NCBI GenBank assembly: GCA_027627705.1
Contig: CP091242.1
Location: forward strand, 794,076-858,075
From: Hyphomonadaceae bacterium BL14
GTDB lineage: Bacteria > Pseudomonadota > Alphaproteobacteria > Caulobacterales > Maricaulaceae
Direction: 5' to 3'
Length of the DNA stretch: 64,000 nucleotides
This document shows, one piece after another, positions 35,112-43,222 of this stretch; position 1 is the first letter of the stretch, and every line of letters begins with the position of its first letter. The notes below the pieces were generated by a model. The model had not been told where the DNA came from. It made no database searches and was given only the letters and a program-made list of their open reading frames with translations. The position numbers and the translations under genes were made by a program.

Positions 35112-35704
35112 GGGCGCGTCTCCAGAAAATTGCGCAAAATCTGCGCACCGACCGCGCCGGAGCGTTCAGGGTGAAACTGGCAGCCGGCGATATGACCGCG
35201 CCGGGCGATGGCCGTGACCGGTCCGCCATAGCGCGTGCGCACATGCGTGTGCGGCCCTTCCGGGACATAAAACCCGTGTACGAAATAGGCATGGGCTCCG
35301 TCGGCAACGCCCGCCATGAGCGGCTCGTTGCGCACGGTCTCCAGCGTGTTCCAGCCCATGTGCGGCCAGGGACCGTCTGCGCCCGGGTCCAGACGCACCA
35401 CCCGGCCCGGGATCAGGCCCAGCCCAGCGCAATCGCTCTCGTCGGAATGCTCGAACAGGAGCTGCATGCCCAGACAGACCCCAAGCACAGGCCGCGTCTC
35501 ACGACGCAGGGCGTCTGCCCATCCAGAGGCTTCAAGCCGCGCCATGGCGGGGCCGGCCGCTCCCACTCCGGGAAGGATCAGGCGTGCCGCGTCGGCGGCC
35601 TCGCCCGGTGCCCGGGCCAGCACGGGCTCAATGCCCAGCCGCTCCAGCGCAAAGCGCACAGATGCGATGTTCGCCGTGGAGGTGTCGATGATGGCAAGCG
35701 TCAT
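35108..35704 (-). CDS. hisH: imidazole glycerol phosphate synthase, glutaminase subunit
   Basis: Class I amidotransferase that supplies ammonia to HisF. The 198 residues contain the nucleophile elbow GVCLGMQLLFEHSDE, and the His-Glu pair in CQFHPERSG, with HMGWNTL in between. ATG directly follows the hisB stop with no gap. Confidence 0.96.
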   Translation of the reverse strand: MTLAIIDTSTANIASVRFALERLGIEPVLARAPGEAADAARLILPGVGAAGPAMARLEASGWADALRRETRPVLGVCLGMQLLFEHSDESDCAGLGLIPGRVVRLDPGADGPWPHMGWNTLETVRNEPLMAGVADGAHAYFVHGFYVPEGPHTHVRTRYGGPVTAIARRGHIAGCQFHPERSGAVGAQILRNFLETRP

Positions 35705-36847
35705 CTAGAGCACGCCCTTGGTGGACGGCAGGGCGTCACCTTCAATGCGCGCCGCCATGCGCAGAGCCCGGCCAAAGGCCTTGAAACAAGATTCTATCAT
35801 GTGGTGGGCGTTCTCGCCGTCCACCGAAACATGGATCGCGGCCTTCATGGATTCGGCCAGCGAGCGGAAGGCGTGGGGGCACATCTCCACGGGAAAATCA
35901 CCGACGCGCTCACCGGGGATCACGCCGTCAAACCGCGCAAACGGCCTACCCGACAAATCGATCCATACCCCGGCGCGCGTCTCGTCCATGGGCGTTTCAA
36001 AGCCGAATCGAGCAATGCCGCGCTTGTCGCCCAGCGCCTCGCGCAGCGCCTCGCCGAGCGCCAGGCAGACATCTTCGATCGTGTGGTGGGCGTCCACTTC
36101 CACATCGCCTTCACAGGCGACATCCAGACCGATGCCGCCATGGCGGGCGATCTGGTCGAGCATGTGGTCAAAGAATTTCACGCCGGTATCCACCCGTGCG
36201 CCCTCGCCATCAAGATCGACGCTGAGCGCGATGTCGGTCTCTTTGGTGGTGCGGCGTACGCTGGCGCGCCGGCCGGACGCCTTTGCCCCCAGGTGCGCCG
36301 CCAGGGCGCGGGCCGTGGCGGCGTCCGGGATGGTCAGCAGACCGTCCGGCGCGCATTGCAGGGCCAGCGACGCGGCTTTGGCGGGGTCGATGCGCAGGCC
36401 TTCTTGTGTCCCCTCGCCGCCCACAAGCACCGAAAGGCTGGCCAGAATGCGATTGCGTTCGGTGCGATCCGCGCGTGCAGCTGCCCGCGCTGCCGGGCGC
36501 AGGGCGTCAAACCCGGCCTCGATCAGCGCCAGTGGCGGCGTGGCCAGGCTCACAGACAGCGCGGCAGCTGCCTGATTGTCCGCAAGGATGATCGCAGTGA
36601 CCGGTGCCCGGTCCGGACCCAGGCGGATCAGGGCTGGTGCGGTAATCGCGCGATCCAGCTGTGAAGCGTCCAGCTGCGCGGCGGCCGCCAGACCGGGATC
36701 TGCCCGCAGCGCGTCAGCCGGCGAGGCCGCCAGGACAATCTGCTCAGCGGGAATTGTCAGAATCCCTGCCAGCTGCGCCTTCAGTGCCGCCTGGGACTTG
36801 GCCTGCCTGTCAGTGACCGAAGTTGATAAATCCAGCCAGCCGGTCAT
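35705..36847 (-). CDS. hisB: imidazoleglycerol-phosphate dehydratase with an N-terminal aminotransferase-like relic
   Basis: Residues about 192-380 are a complete IGP dehydratase: RRTTKETDIALSVDLDG, KFFDHMLDQIARHGG, DAHHTIEDVCLALGEAL, ENAHHMIESCFKAFGRAL, with the paired metal-binding HH motifs. Residues 1-190 are extra; normal HisB is about 195 residues. They begin WLDLSTSVTDRQAKSQAALK, then IPAEQIVLAASPADALR, like the start of a PLP aminotransferase (HisC). Later SLATPPLALIEAGFDALRP and RTERNRILASLSVL resemble HisC C-terminal parts. The PLP-lysine region is missing. ATG overlaps the hisD stop. Order hisD-[relic]-hisB is where hisC usually sits. The dehydratase call is certain; the HisC origin is inference. 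Confidence 0.9.
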   Translation of the reverse strand: MTGWLDLSTSVTDRQAKSQAALKAQLAGILTIPAEQIVLAASPADALRADPGLAAAAQLDASQLDRAITAPALIRLGPDRAPVTAIILADNQAAAALSVSLATPPLALIEAGFDALRPAARAAARADRTERNRILASLSVLVGGEGTQEGLRIDPAKAASLALQCAPDGLLTIPDAATARALAAHLGAKASGRRASVRRTTKETDIALSVDLDGEGARVDTGVKFFDHMLDQIARHGGIGLDVACEGDVEVDAHHTIEDVCLALGEALREALGDKRGIARFGFETPMDETRAGVWIDLSGRPFARFDGVIPGERVGDFPVEMCPHAFRSLAESMKAAIHVSVDGENAHHMIESCFKAFGRALRMAARIEGDALPSTKGVL

Positions 36848-38142
36848 GACGCACGCTCCCGGCGCACCGCCATGGCCAGCCTGTGGGCGTCCAGCCCTTC
36901 CAGCGCGGCCAGGCGCTCCACAGTCGGTGCGATGGCTTGCGCGCCGGACCGGTCAAGCTCGAGGAGGGTTGTGGTTTTCTGGAACATTTCCACTGACACA
37001 CCGCCATAGGCACGCGCCGCGCCCGATGTCGGCAGAGCGTGATTGGGGCCACCCGCATAGTCGCCCGCCGCTTCGGGCGTCCAGGGGCCGATGAAGATCG
37101 ATCCGGCATGGCGTACCTTCTCGGCGAGGGCGCGCGGTTCGCGCGTCTGCACGATCAGGTGTTCGCTGGCATAGGCGTTGGCGGCTTCAATGGCTTCGGC
37201 CTCGCCCGACACGATGATCGCACGCGAGTTGGCAAGCGCGGCGCGGGCGGTGCCGGCGCGCGGCAAGCGCTCCAGCCAGCGGCCGATCGACGCCTCGACC
37301 CTGTCAACAAAGCCGTCTGACCACGCCACCAGCACGACTTGCGCCAGAGGATCGTGCTCGGCCTGGCTTAACAGATCGATGGCGACAAAGTCAGGATCGG
37401 CCTCATCGTCAGCGACCACCATGACCTCGCTGGGCCCGGCAGGCAGATCGGTCGCCGCGCCGCCAGACGATTGGGCCAGCAGCGCCTTCGCCGCGGCGAC
37501 ATAGGCATTGCCCGGCCCGAATATCTTGTCGGCCTTGGGCAATCCAGCCAGCCCGTATCCCAGCGCCGCGACGCCGTGGGCACCGCCAATGGCGTAGACC
37601 TCGTCGAGGCCCAGAAGCTGCGCACCGGCCAGAATGGCGGGGTCGACCCCCTGCCCCTTGCGCGGCGGGGCGATGACAGCAATGCGCGGCACGCCCGCGA
37701 TCTTGGCCGGCACAGCCAGCATGATCAGGGTGGAGACCAGCGGTGCCGTTCCGGCCGGCACGTAGAGCCCTGCCACATCAATGGGCGTGGCGCGCCGCTC
37801 GGCGCGGGCGCCGGGCCAGGTTTCGACGCTGATGGGCCGGTAACCCTGCTGCTGGTGGAATGCCTGAACGGCACCCGCTGCAGCGCGGATCGCCTCCGCA
37901 TCCCCGGCCGGCAGCGCCCTGGCGGCGGCTTCAAGTTCGCTGGCCGGGACGCGAAAGCCCCCGGCCGGCACCCATTGGTCAAAGCGCCGGGCATAGTCGC
38001 GCACCGCCACTTCGCCGCGCGTGCGCACATCATCCAGGATGGCGCGCGCCGTGTCCATGGCGTCAGAGCCCTCTGACGGGCGCTGCGCGAACTGCTCGCG
38101 CCCGCCGGCTTCCATCCGACTCCAGATCGATCTCTGCAACAT
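36844..38142 (-). CDS. hisD: histidinol dehydrogenase
   Basis: Zinc enzyme for the last two oxidations to histidine. The 432 residues contain DVAGLYVPAGTAPLVSTLIM, IGGAHGVAALGYG, DKIFGPGNAYVAAAK, DLPAGPSEVMVVAD, LLSQAEHDP (active-site Glu/His), and NHALPTSGAARAYGGVSVEMF. ATG one base after the hisG stop. Confidence 0.97.
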   Translation of the reverse strand: MLQRSIWSRMEAGGREQFAQRPSEGSDAMDTARAILDDVRTRGEVAVRDYARRFDQWVPAGGFRVPASELEAAARALPAGDAEAIRAAAGAVQAFHQQQGYRPISVETWPGARAERRATPIDVAGLYVPAGTAPLVSTLIMLAVPAKIAGVPRIAVIAPPRKGQGVDPAILAGAQLLGLDEVYAIGGAHGVAALGYGLAGLPKADKIFGPGNAYVAAAKALLAQSSGGAATDLPAGPSEVMVVADDEADPDFVAIDLLSQAEHDPLAQVVLVAWSDGFVDRVEASIGRWLERLPRAGTARAALANSRAIIVSGEAEAIEAANAYASEHLIVQTREPRALAEKVRHAGSIFIGPWTPEAAGDYAGGPNHALPTSGAARAYGGVSVEMFQKTTTLLELDRSGAQAIAPTVERLAALEGLDAHRLAMAVRRERAS

Positions 38143-38143
38143 G

Positions 38144-39028
38144 TCAGGCCATCATCTTTTCTATCGGCATCACCAGAATGGAGCGCGCGCCGGCGGCTTT
38201 CAGCTTCTCCAGCGTCGACCAGAACACTTCCTCGCGGCACACGGCATGGACGGCCACCAGATCGTCGCGTCCGACGACCGGCGCGACCGTGGGCGATTCC
38301 GAGCCAGGCAGCACGGCGCGCACTTCGTCCAGCCGGTCGCGGGGCGCGTTGAGCAATATGTATTTGGTCTGGCGCGAGGCGATGACGCCCTTGAACCGCT
38401 CGATCAGCAGATTGGCGGTATCATCGGCGGCCGCCGCACGCGGGCGGGAGCCGCGCACCAGAACGGCTTCGCTTTCCAGCACGGTTTCAAACGCAGTCAG
38501 GCCATTGGCTTCCAGCGTCGCGCCGGTGGAGACCAGATCACAAATGGCATCAGCCACACCCATGCGCGGGGCCAGTTCCACGCTCCCGCCCATTTCCACA
38601 ATGTCCACCGTGACGCCACGGGCCTTGAGAAACTGCGCTGTCAGGCCGGGATAGCTGGTGGCGACGGTGCGCCCCTCCAGATCCTCGACCCGGGAAATCT
38701 CGCCCGATCTGGGTGCGGCCAACTTGAGCGAGCAGCGCGCAAAGCCCAGACGCAGCGCGACCTCCAGGCCCTTCAGGCGCGTATGGCGCGCCTGGGCTTC
38801 GTAGAGCACGTTTTCGCCCACGATCCCGTAATCACACGCGCCCGAGGCGACGAAGTTCGGAATGTCATCATCGCGGATCAGCATGAGGTCCAGGGGCAGG
38901 TTTTCGGCCCGGCGCAGCAATTCATCGCGCCCATAGGCGAGCTTCACCCCGGCTTTGGCCAGCAGCTCGAACCCGCCTTCGGCCAGGCGGCCCTTTTTCT
39001 GGACGGCGAGTGTAAGACGGTCGGTCAT
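38144..39028 (-). CDS. hisG: ATP phosphoribosyltransferase, long form
   Basis: First and feedback-regulated step of histidine synthesis. The 294 residues show LTLAVQKKGRLAEGGFELL, LIRDDDIPNFVASGACDYGIVG, VATSYPGLTAQFLK, GGSVELAPRMGVADAICDLVSTGATLEANGL, and a C-terminal ACT-like regulatory part (ESPTVAPVV, then EEVFWSTLEKLKAAGARSILVMPIEKMM). The long form does not need HisZ. ATG at 39028 overlaps the upstream TrpR-like gene; further open frame lies inside that gene. Confidence 0.96.
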   Translation of the reverse strand: MTDRLTLAVQKKGRLAEGGFELLAKAGVKLAYGRDELLRRAENLPLDLMLIRDDDIPNFVASGACDYGIVGENVLYEAQARHTRLKGLEVALRLGFARCSLKLAAPRSGEISRVEDLEGRTVATSYPGLTAQFLKARGVTVDIVEMGGSVELAPRMGVADAICDLVSTGATLEANGLTAFETVLESEAVLVRGSRPRAAAADDTANLLIERFKGVIASRQTKYILLNAPRDRLDEVRAVLPGSESPTVAPVVGRDDLVAVHAVCREEVFWSTLEKLKAAGARSILVMPIEKMMA

Positions 39029-39342
39029 GCGTGTGTCTCCCGGGTCCGGTCCAGCACCAGCCGGTACCCCTGATGATCTTCCTGAGTGAGAAACCGCGCG
39101 ACGCGGGTGACCGTTGTCGTGCTCACGCCTGTCTCGGCGCTGATATCGCGGTAGGATTTGGCACCCTCGTCCAGCATGCGCGCGACGCGCCAGCGCTCTG
39201 CCAGCGCCTGCATTTCGCCCGGTGTGGTGAGGTCGCGCAGAAAGCGGCGCATTTCGTCTTCGGAGCGCAGCGTCAGCAGCGCGCGGCACAGCGCGCCCAC
39301 GTCATCGGCCGCGTCCGGTCTGACATCATCTTGTCGGGTCAT
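39025..39342 (-). CDS. YerC/YecD-type TrpR-related regulator
   Basis: A 105-residue helix-turn-helix protein: LLTLRSEDEMRRFLRDL, TPGEMQALAERWRVARMLDEG, SYRDISAETGVSTTTVTRVARF. This is the TrpR-like YerC/YecD family, sometimes linked to histidine genes. As first gene of the his transcript, coupled to hisG by ATGA, it is a candidate regulator of the operon. ATG at 39342 is chosen because the preceding frame does not match the family. Confidence 0.85.
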   Translation of the reverse strand: MTRQDDVRPDAADDVGALCRALLTLRSEDEMRRFLRDLTTPGEMQALAERWRVARMLDEGAKSYRDISAETGVSTTTVTRVARFLTQEDHQGYRLVLDRTRETHA

Positions 39343-39478
39343 CACACACGGCTCCGCAACATTTCGAGGCCGTTCTAACGTGACATCGTGATAACACAAG
39401 CGTGCAACGCAGCCGATCAGAGGGTTAATCGAAATTTCACGCTGGACGGCGATTTATAAGCTTTATGAGGGTCCGATC

Positions 39479-40252
39479 ATGACATGCTCTGCCTGCCGTG
39501 ATGGTGTGACGGCTCCGTTTGAGTTCACCATGGCATTTCAACCCATTGTGAGCTTGTCGCAACGCAAGGCCTGGGCGTATGAGGCGCTGGTGCGCGGCCC
39601 CGAGGGCCAGGGCGCGATGTGGGTGCTCGATCAGGTGACCGACGAGAACAAGTACGCGTTTGATCAGGCGTGCCGGGTGAAGGCCATCGAGCTGGCGGCT
39701 GCGCTGTTCAACGCCGCCGGCGGCCCCATCCTGTCGATCAATTTCCTGCCCAATGCCGTCTATGTGCCCGCCGCGTGCATCCGCACCACGATGGAGGCGG
39801 CAGATCGCACCGGGTTCGCTGCCGACCGGATCATGCTGGAGTTTACCGAAGGCGAGCGCATCACCGATGTGGCGCACGTCAAGGCGATCATCACCGAGTA
39901 CAAGGCGCGCAATCTGATCACCGCCATTGACGATTTTGGCGCGGGCTTCTCCGGACTGGGCCTGCTCGCCGATTTCCGCCCGGATGTCATCAAGCTCGAC
40001 ATGGGTCTGATCCGCGGGATCGACCAGGACTCGGGACGTCAGGCCATTGTCAGCGGCATTGTTTCGACCTGCAAATTGCTCGGCGTCAAAGTCATCGCCG
40101 AAGGCATCGAGACCGTGCCGGAGATGCAGGCACTCTCGGGCATGGGCATTGATCTGATGCAAGGCTATCTGTTTGCCCGCCCGGCGGTGCAGTCCGTGCC
40201 CGAAATCAACTGGCCGGAGACCGTTCCGGTCCGGCCTGCGCTACGCGCCTAG
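39479..40252 (+). CDS. EAL-domain cyclic di-GMP phosphodiesterase
   Basis: A 257-residue stand-alone EAL protein without GGDEF, sensor or membrane domain. Catalytic signatures are kept: YEALVRG (EAL), SINFLPNAVY (Asn), MLEFTEGE (Glu), AIDDFGAGFSGL (Asp-Asp), KLDMGLI (Lys), IAEGIET (Glu), QGYLFARP (Gln). It should hydrolyse c-di-GMP. N-terminal MTCSACRDGVTAPF has a CxxC that could bind metal or sense redox. ATG preceded by GAGG. The stop shares CTAG with the convergent peptidase stop. Confidence 0.92.
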   Translation: MTCSACRDGVTAPFEFTMAFQPIVSLSQRKAWAYEALVRGPEGQGAMWVLDQVTDENKYAFDQACRVKAIELAAALFNAAGGPILSINFLPNAVYVPAACIRTTMEAADRTGFAADRIMLEFTEGERITDVAHVKAIITEYKARNLITAIDDFGAGFSGLGLLADFRPDVIKLDMGLIRGIDQDSGRQAIVSGIVSTCKLLGVKVIAEGIETVPEMQALSGMGIDLMQGYLFARPAVQSVPEINWPETVPVRPALRA

Positions 40253-41421
40253 GGCTTCCCCGACGGCGTTTCCGGCGCTTCGTCCCGGCCATCCCATTCG
40301 GCTTCATCGGCCGGCTCCATGGGCAGCTTGGTGAAGCCCGACAGATCGGACAGCTCAAAGCTGTCGCGGCCGATCTCGACGCGGCTCAGCGCATAGGCCC
40401 GGATCAGGCGCGCCACCGAATGCAGCGCGTGAATGTGGATGCGCTCATAGCCGTGAGAGGCGTCAATCCCGAAGGTGACCAGTGCGGTGCGCACGTCGGC
40501 ACCTGCCTCGATGGCGCTGGCGCTGTCGGAACGGTAGTAGCGGAACACGTCGCGCTGGTGCTCGATCCCCCCGTCGCGGCACAGGCGCAGGAGTTTCTGG
40601 GTCAGGTGATAGTCGAACGGCCCTGTCTGGTCAGCCATCGAGATGGTCACGCCGAATTCACGGCTGTTCTGCCCCGGCGCGGTGGTGCCGTTATCAATGG
40701 TCACCATGGAGGCAATGTCCTGAGACAGGATGGAACTGGCACCGTGGCCGATTTCCTCGGTGATGGTGAACAGGAAATATGTATCCACCGCGAGCGGCTC
40801 ATCGCCTTCCACGATTGATTTGAGTGCCGCCAGCATGGCCGCCACGCCGGCCTTGTCGTCGAGATGGCGCGAGACGATGAAGCCGTTGTCGAGAAACTCC
40901 GGCTGCGGATCGATGGCGACGATATCGCCGATATTGAAGCCCAGCGCTTCGAGATCCGCCCGGTTGTTTGCCACCACATCCGGCCGCAGCTCCACATGGG
41001 TCCAGGCCACGGGCTGGGAATCAATCTCCTTGTTGAACGTATGCCCTGAGGCCTTCAGCGGCAGGATCGACCCGCGAAACGCGCCATGTTCGGCTGTGAA
41101 CACCGTGCAGCGTGCGCCTTCGGCAAAACGCGATGACCAGTGACCGATGGGCACGACCTCCATGCGGCCGTTATCCTTGATCGATTTGATCTGGGCACCC
41201 AGCGTGTCGATATGGCCGACAATCGCGCGCGCTGGCTTGCGCCGTCCGCCCTGGATGCGCGCCCGGATCGCGCCGCGCCGCGTGATCTCATACGGCACGC
41301 CCAGCGCGTTGAGCTCCTCGCAGCACACCCGCGTCACCGCGTCAGTATAGCCCGACGGGCTGGGCGTATCGAGCAGGCGGGCGAGACATTCCTTGAGATA
41401 GGCGTCGTCGATGACAGGCAT
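40249..41421 (-). CDS. M42-type peptidase of the NAGGN osmolyte system
   Basis: A 390-residue cytoplasmic metallo-aminopeptidase-like protein: DTPSPSGYTDAVTRVCCEEL, GHIDTLGAQIK, VSRHLDDKAGVAAMLAALK, FTITEEIGHGASSIL, VTIDNGTTAPG, HGYERIHIHALHSVARLI contain the expected metal ligands (His, Asp, Glu, Asp, His). It sits directly downstream of ngg and asnO, the arrangement of the N-acetylglutaminylglutamine amide locus, where this peptidase is suspected of osmolyte turnover. ATG start. Confidence 0.9.
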   Translation of the reverse strand: MPVIDDAYLKECLARLLDTPSPSGYTDAVTRVCCEELNALGVPYEITRRGAIRARIQGGRRKPARAIVGHIDTLGAQIKSIKDNGRMEVVPIGHWSSRFAEGARCTVFTAEHGAFRGSILPLKASGHTFNKEIDSQPVAWTHVELRPDVVANNRADLEALGFNIGDIVAIDPQPEFLDNGFIVSRHLDDKAGVAAMLAALKSIVEGDEPLAVDTYFLFTITEEIGHGASSILSQDIASMVTIDNGTTAPGQNSREFGVTISMADQTGPFDYHLTQKLLRLCRDGGIEHQRDVFRYYRSDSASAIEAGADVRTALVTFGIDASHGYERIHIHALHSVARLIRAYALSRVEIGRDSFELSDLSGFTKLPMEPADEAEWDGRDEAPETPSGKP

Positions 41422-41433
41422 GAACAGGGGTCC

Positions 41434-43203
41434 TCAGGTCTTGCGCGGTGCCGATAGCGGAAACAGCAGATCGATGAAGCGCTCGGCTGTGGGCTGGGGC
41501 TCGTGATTGGCCAGGCCCGGGCGCTCATTGGCTTCAATGAAGACATGGTCGGGCGCATCGGGCGCAGTCACAATGAAGTCCACGCCTACCACCGGGATTT
41601 CAATGGCGCGCGCGGCAGCCACGGCGCTGCGCGCGATCGCGGGATGCAGCTTGTCGGTGACGTCGTGAAGCGACCCGCCTGTGTGCAGATTGGCTGTGCG
41701 GCGCACCTGGATGATGCCGCCAGCCTCGGGAATGTCATCCAGCCGATAGCCGGCGCGCGCGACATTGCGCTCGGTTTCAGCGTCCAGCGGCACGACAGAT
41801 TCTCCGCCCGTCACCGCAGCACGCCGCCGCGACAGTGCTTCAATGAGCTGACGCGCGCTCTTCACGCCGTCACCGCGGATGTGCGGCGGTTTGCGCAGGG
41901 CGCCTGCCACCACCGCGTCATTGATGACCAGGACGCGCAAATCGTCACCGGCTACACACTGCTCCACCAGCACCGCACCGCCATGGGCGCGCGCATCCTC
42001 GAACGCGGCTTTGAGATCTTCGGGTGTTTCAATGCCCACCGACACACCCCGGCCCTGCTCGCCGCGCGCCGGCTTCACTACGACGGAGCCGTGCTTTTCC
42101 AGAAAGGCCTCAGCCTCTGACAGATCGGCAGTCTTGGGCGACAGGCTCAGCTGCGGGGGCGTGGGCACGCCCGCCTCGATCATCAGGCGCCGGGTCACGG
42201 ATTTGTCGTCGCACCGGCTCATGGCGACGGCGTGGGTCAGTTCGCTCAGCGACTCTCGGCACACCACAGAGCGCCCGCCATGGGTCAGCTTGAAGAACCC
42301 GCCCTCGGCGTCGAGCACCTCCACACCAATGCCGCGGCGGCGCGCTTCATCCACGATGATTCGCGCATAGGGGTTCAGCCCCTGCTCGGGCGCAGGCGCA
42401 ATGAAGAGCTTCTCATTGATCGTGTTTTTGCGTTTGAGGGTGAAATACGGCGCGCGCCGGAAGCCCAGTTTTTCATACAGCGCAATGGCGGACTCGTTAT
42501 CGTGCAGCACCGACAGGTCCATGAACGCGCAGCCGCGCGCCAGGAACAGTTCGGCGAGGCGGCGCACCAGCGCTTCGCCAATGCCGGCATGGGGTGCGCG
42601 CGAATCCACCGCCAGGCACCATAGCGAGCTGCCGTGCTCGGGGTCCGCGAAGGCGCGTCCGTGGTCGATGCCGGTGACAGCGCCCAGCACCTCTCCGGTC
42701 TCGGTGTCTTCGGCCACCAGATAGGTCTGACTGCGGCTGTCGCGCTGGCGCCAGAAAAAGTCAGGGTCCACAGGCACCATGCCGCGTCCGGCATAGATGA
42801 CGTTGACGGCCCGCGCGTCGGCTTCGGAGCACAGCCGCCGAACGAAAAACCCCTTCAGCTGGCGGCGCGAGGCGCGATAGGTGGACAGATCCAGCCGGAA
42901 GGTATGGGACGGGTCCAGGAAGACCTCCTGGGGTGCGGCCGCCATCGCCACATGGGGATCGCGTATATACACGGCGATGTCGCGCTTGCCGCTCTGCTCC
43001 TCGCGCAGCGCTTTGATGACCGGTTCGGCACCGTCAAAGGTCTGCGCGAAGATCAGACGGCCCCAGCCCGCATCCACCACGGCGTCCCGGTCGGGCTGGC
43101 CGCGGTCCTGACCGCTGATGGGCTGCTTCAGGCCATGTTCGCGCATCCGCTTCAGCCGGTGGCTGAGCGCGCTGCGCGGCGTGTCGGCATTGCGTCCGGC
43201 CAT
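41434..43203 (-). CDS. ngg: N-acetylglutaminylglutamine synthetase (GNAT + ATP-grasp)
   Basis: Two-domain enzyme making the dipeptide N-acetylglutaminylglutamine. Residues about 110-285 are a GNAT acetyltransferase (YLVAEDTETGEVLGAVTG, RAPHAGIGEALVRRLAELF, SAIALYEKLGFRRAPYFTL). Residues about 300-585 are an ATP-grasp domain (KPARGEQGRGVSVGIET, VLVEQCVAGDDLRVLVIND, VVGVDFIVTAPDAPDHVFIE, NERPGL). 589 residues, ATG at 43203 with GGAGGG upstream. It is between asnO and the M42 gene. Confidence 0.93.
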   Translation of the reverse strand: MAGRNADTPRSALSHRLKRMREHGLKQPISGQDRGQPDRDAVVDAGWGRLIFAQTFDGAEPVIKALREEQSGKRDIAVYIRDPHVAMAAAPQEVFLDPSHTFRLDLSTYRASRRQLKGFFVRRLCSEADARAVNVIYAGRGMVPVDPDFFWRQRDSRSQTYLVAEDTETGEVLGAVTGIDHGRAFADPEHGSSLWCLAVDSRAPHAGIGEALVRRLAELFLARGCAFMDLSVLHDNESAIALYEKLGFRRAPYFTLKRKNTINEKLFIAPAPEQGLNPYARIIVDEARRRGIGVEVLDAEGGFFKLTHGGRSVVCRESLSELTHAVAMSRCDDKSVTRRLMIEAGVPTPPQLSLSPKTADLSEAEAFLEKHGSVVVKPARGEQGRGVSVGIETPEDLKAAFEDARAHGGAVLVEQCVAGDDLRVLVINDAVVAGALRKPPHIRGDGVKSARQLIEALSRRRAAVTGGESVVPLDAETERNVARAGYRLDDIPEAGGIIQVRRTANLHTGGSLHDVTDKLHPAIARSAVAAARAIEIPVVGVDFIVTAPDAPDHVFIEANERPGLANHEPQPTAERFIDLLFPLSAPRKT

Positions 43204-43222
43204 GCGCCCTCCTTTGAGAGAG

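Noticed and set aside
40249..40252. Overlapping stops of convergent genes sharing CTAG (also at 55715-55718)
   Set aside because: Both stops simply use the palindrome CTAG; compact convergent gene ends are ordinary, so no regulatory meaning is claimed.
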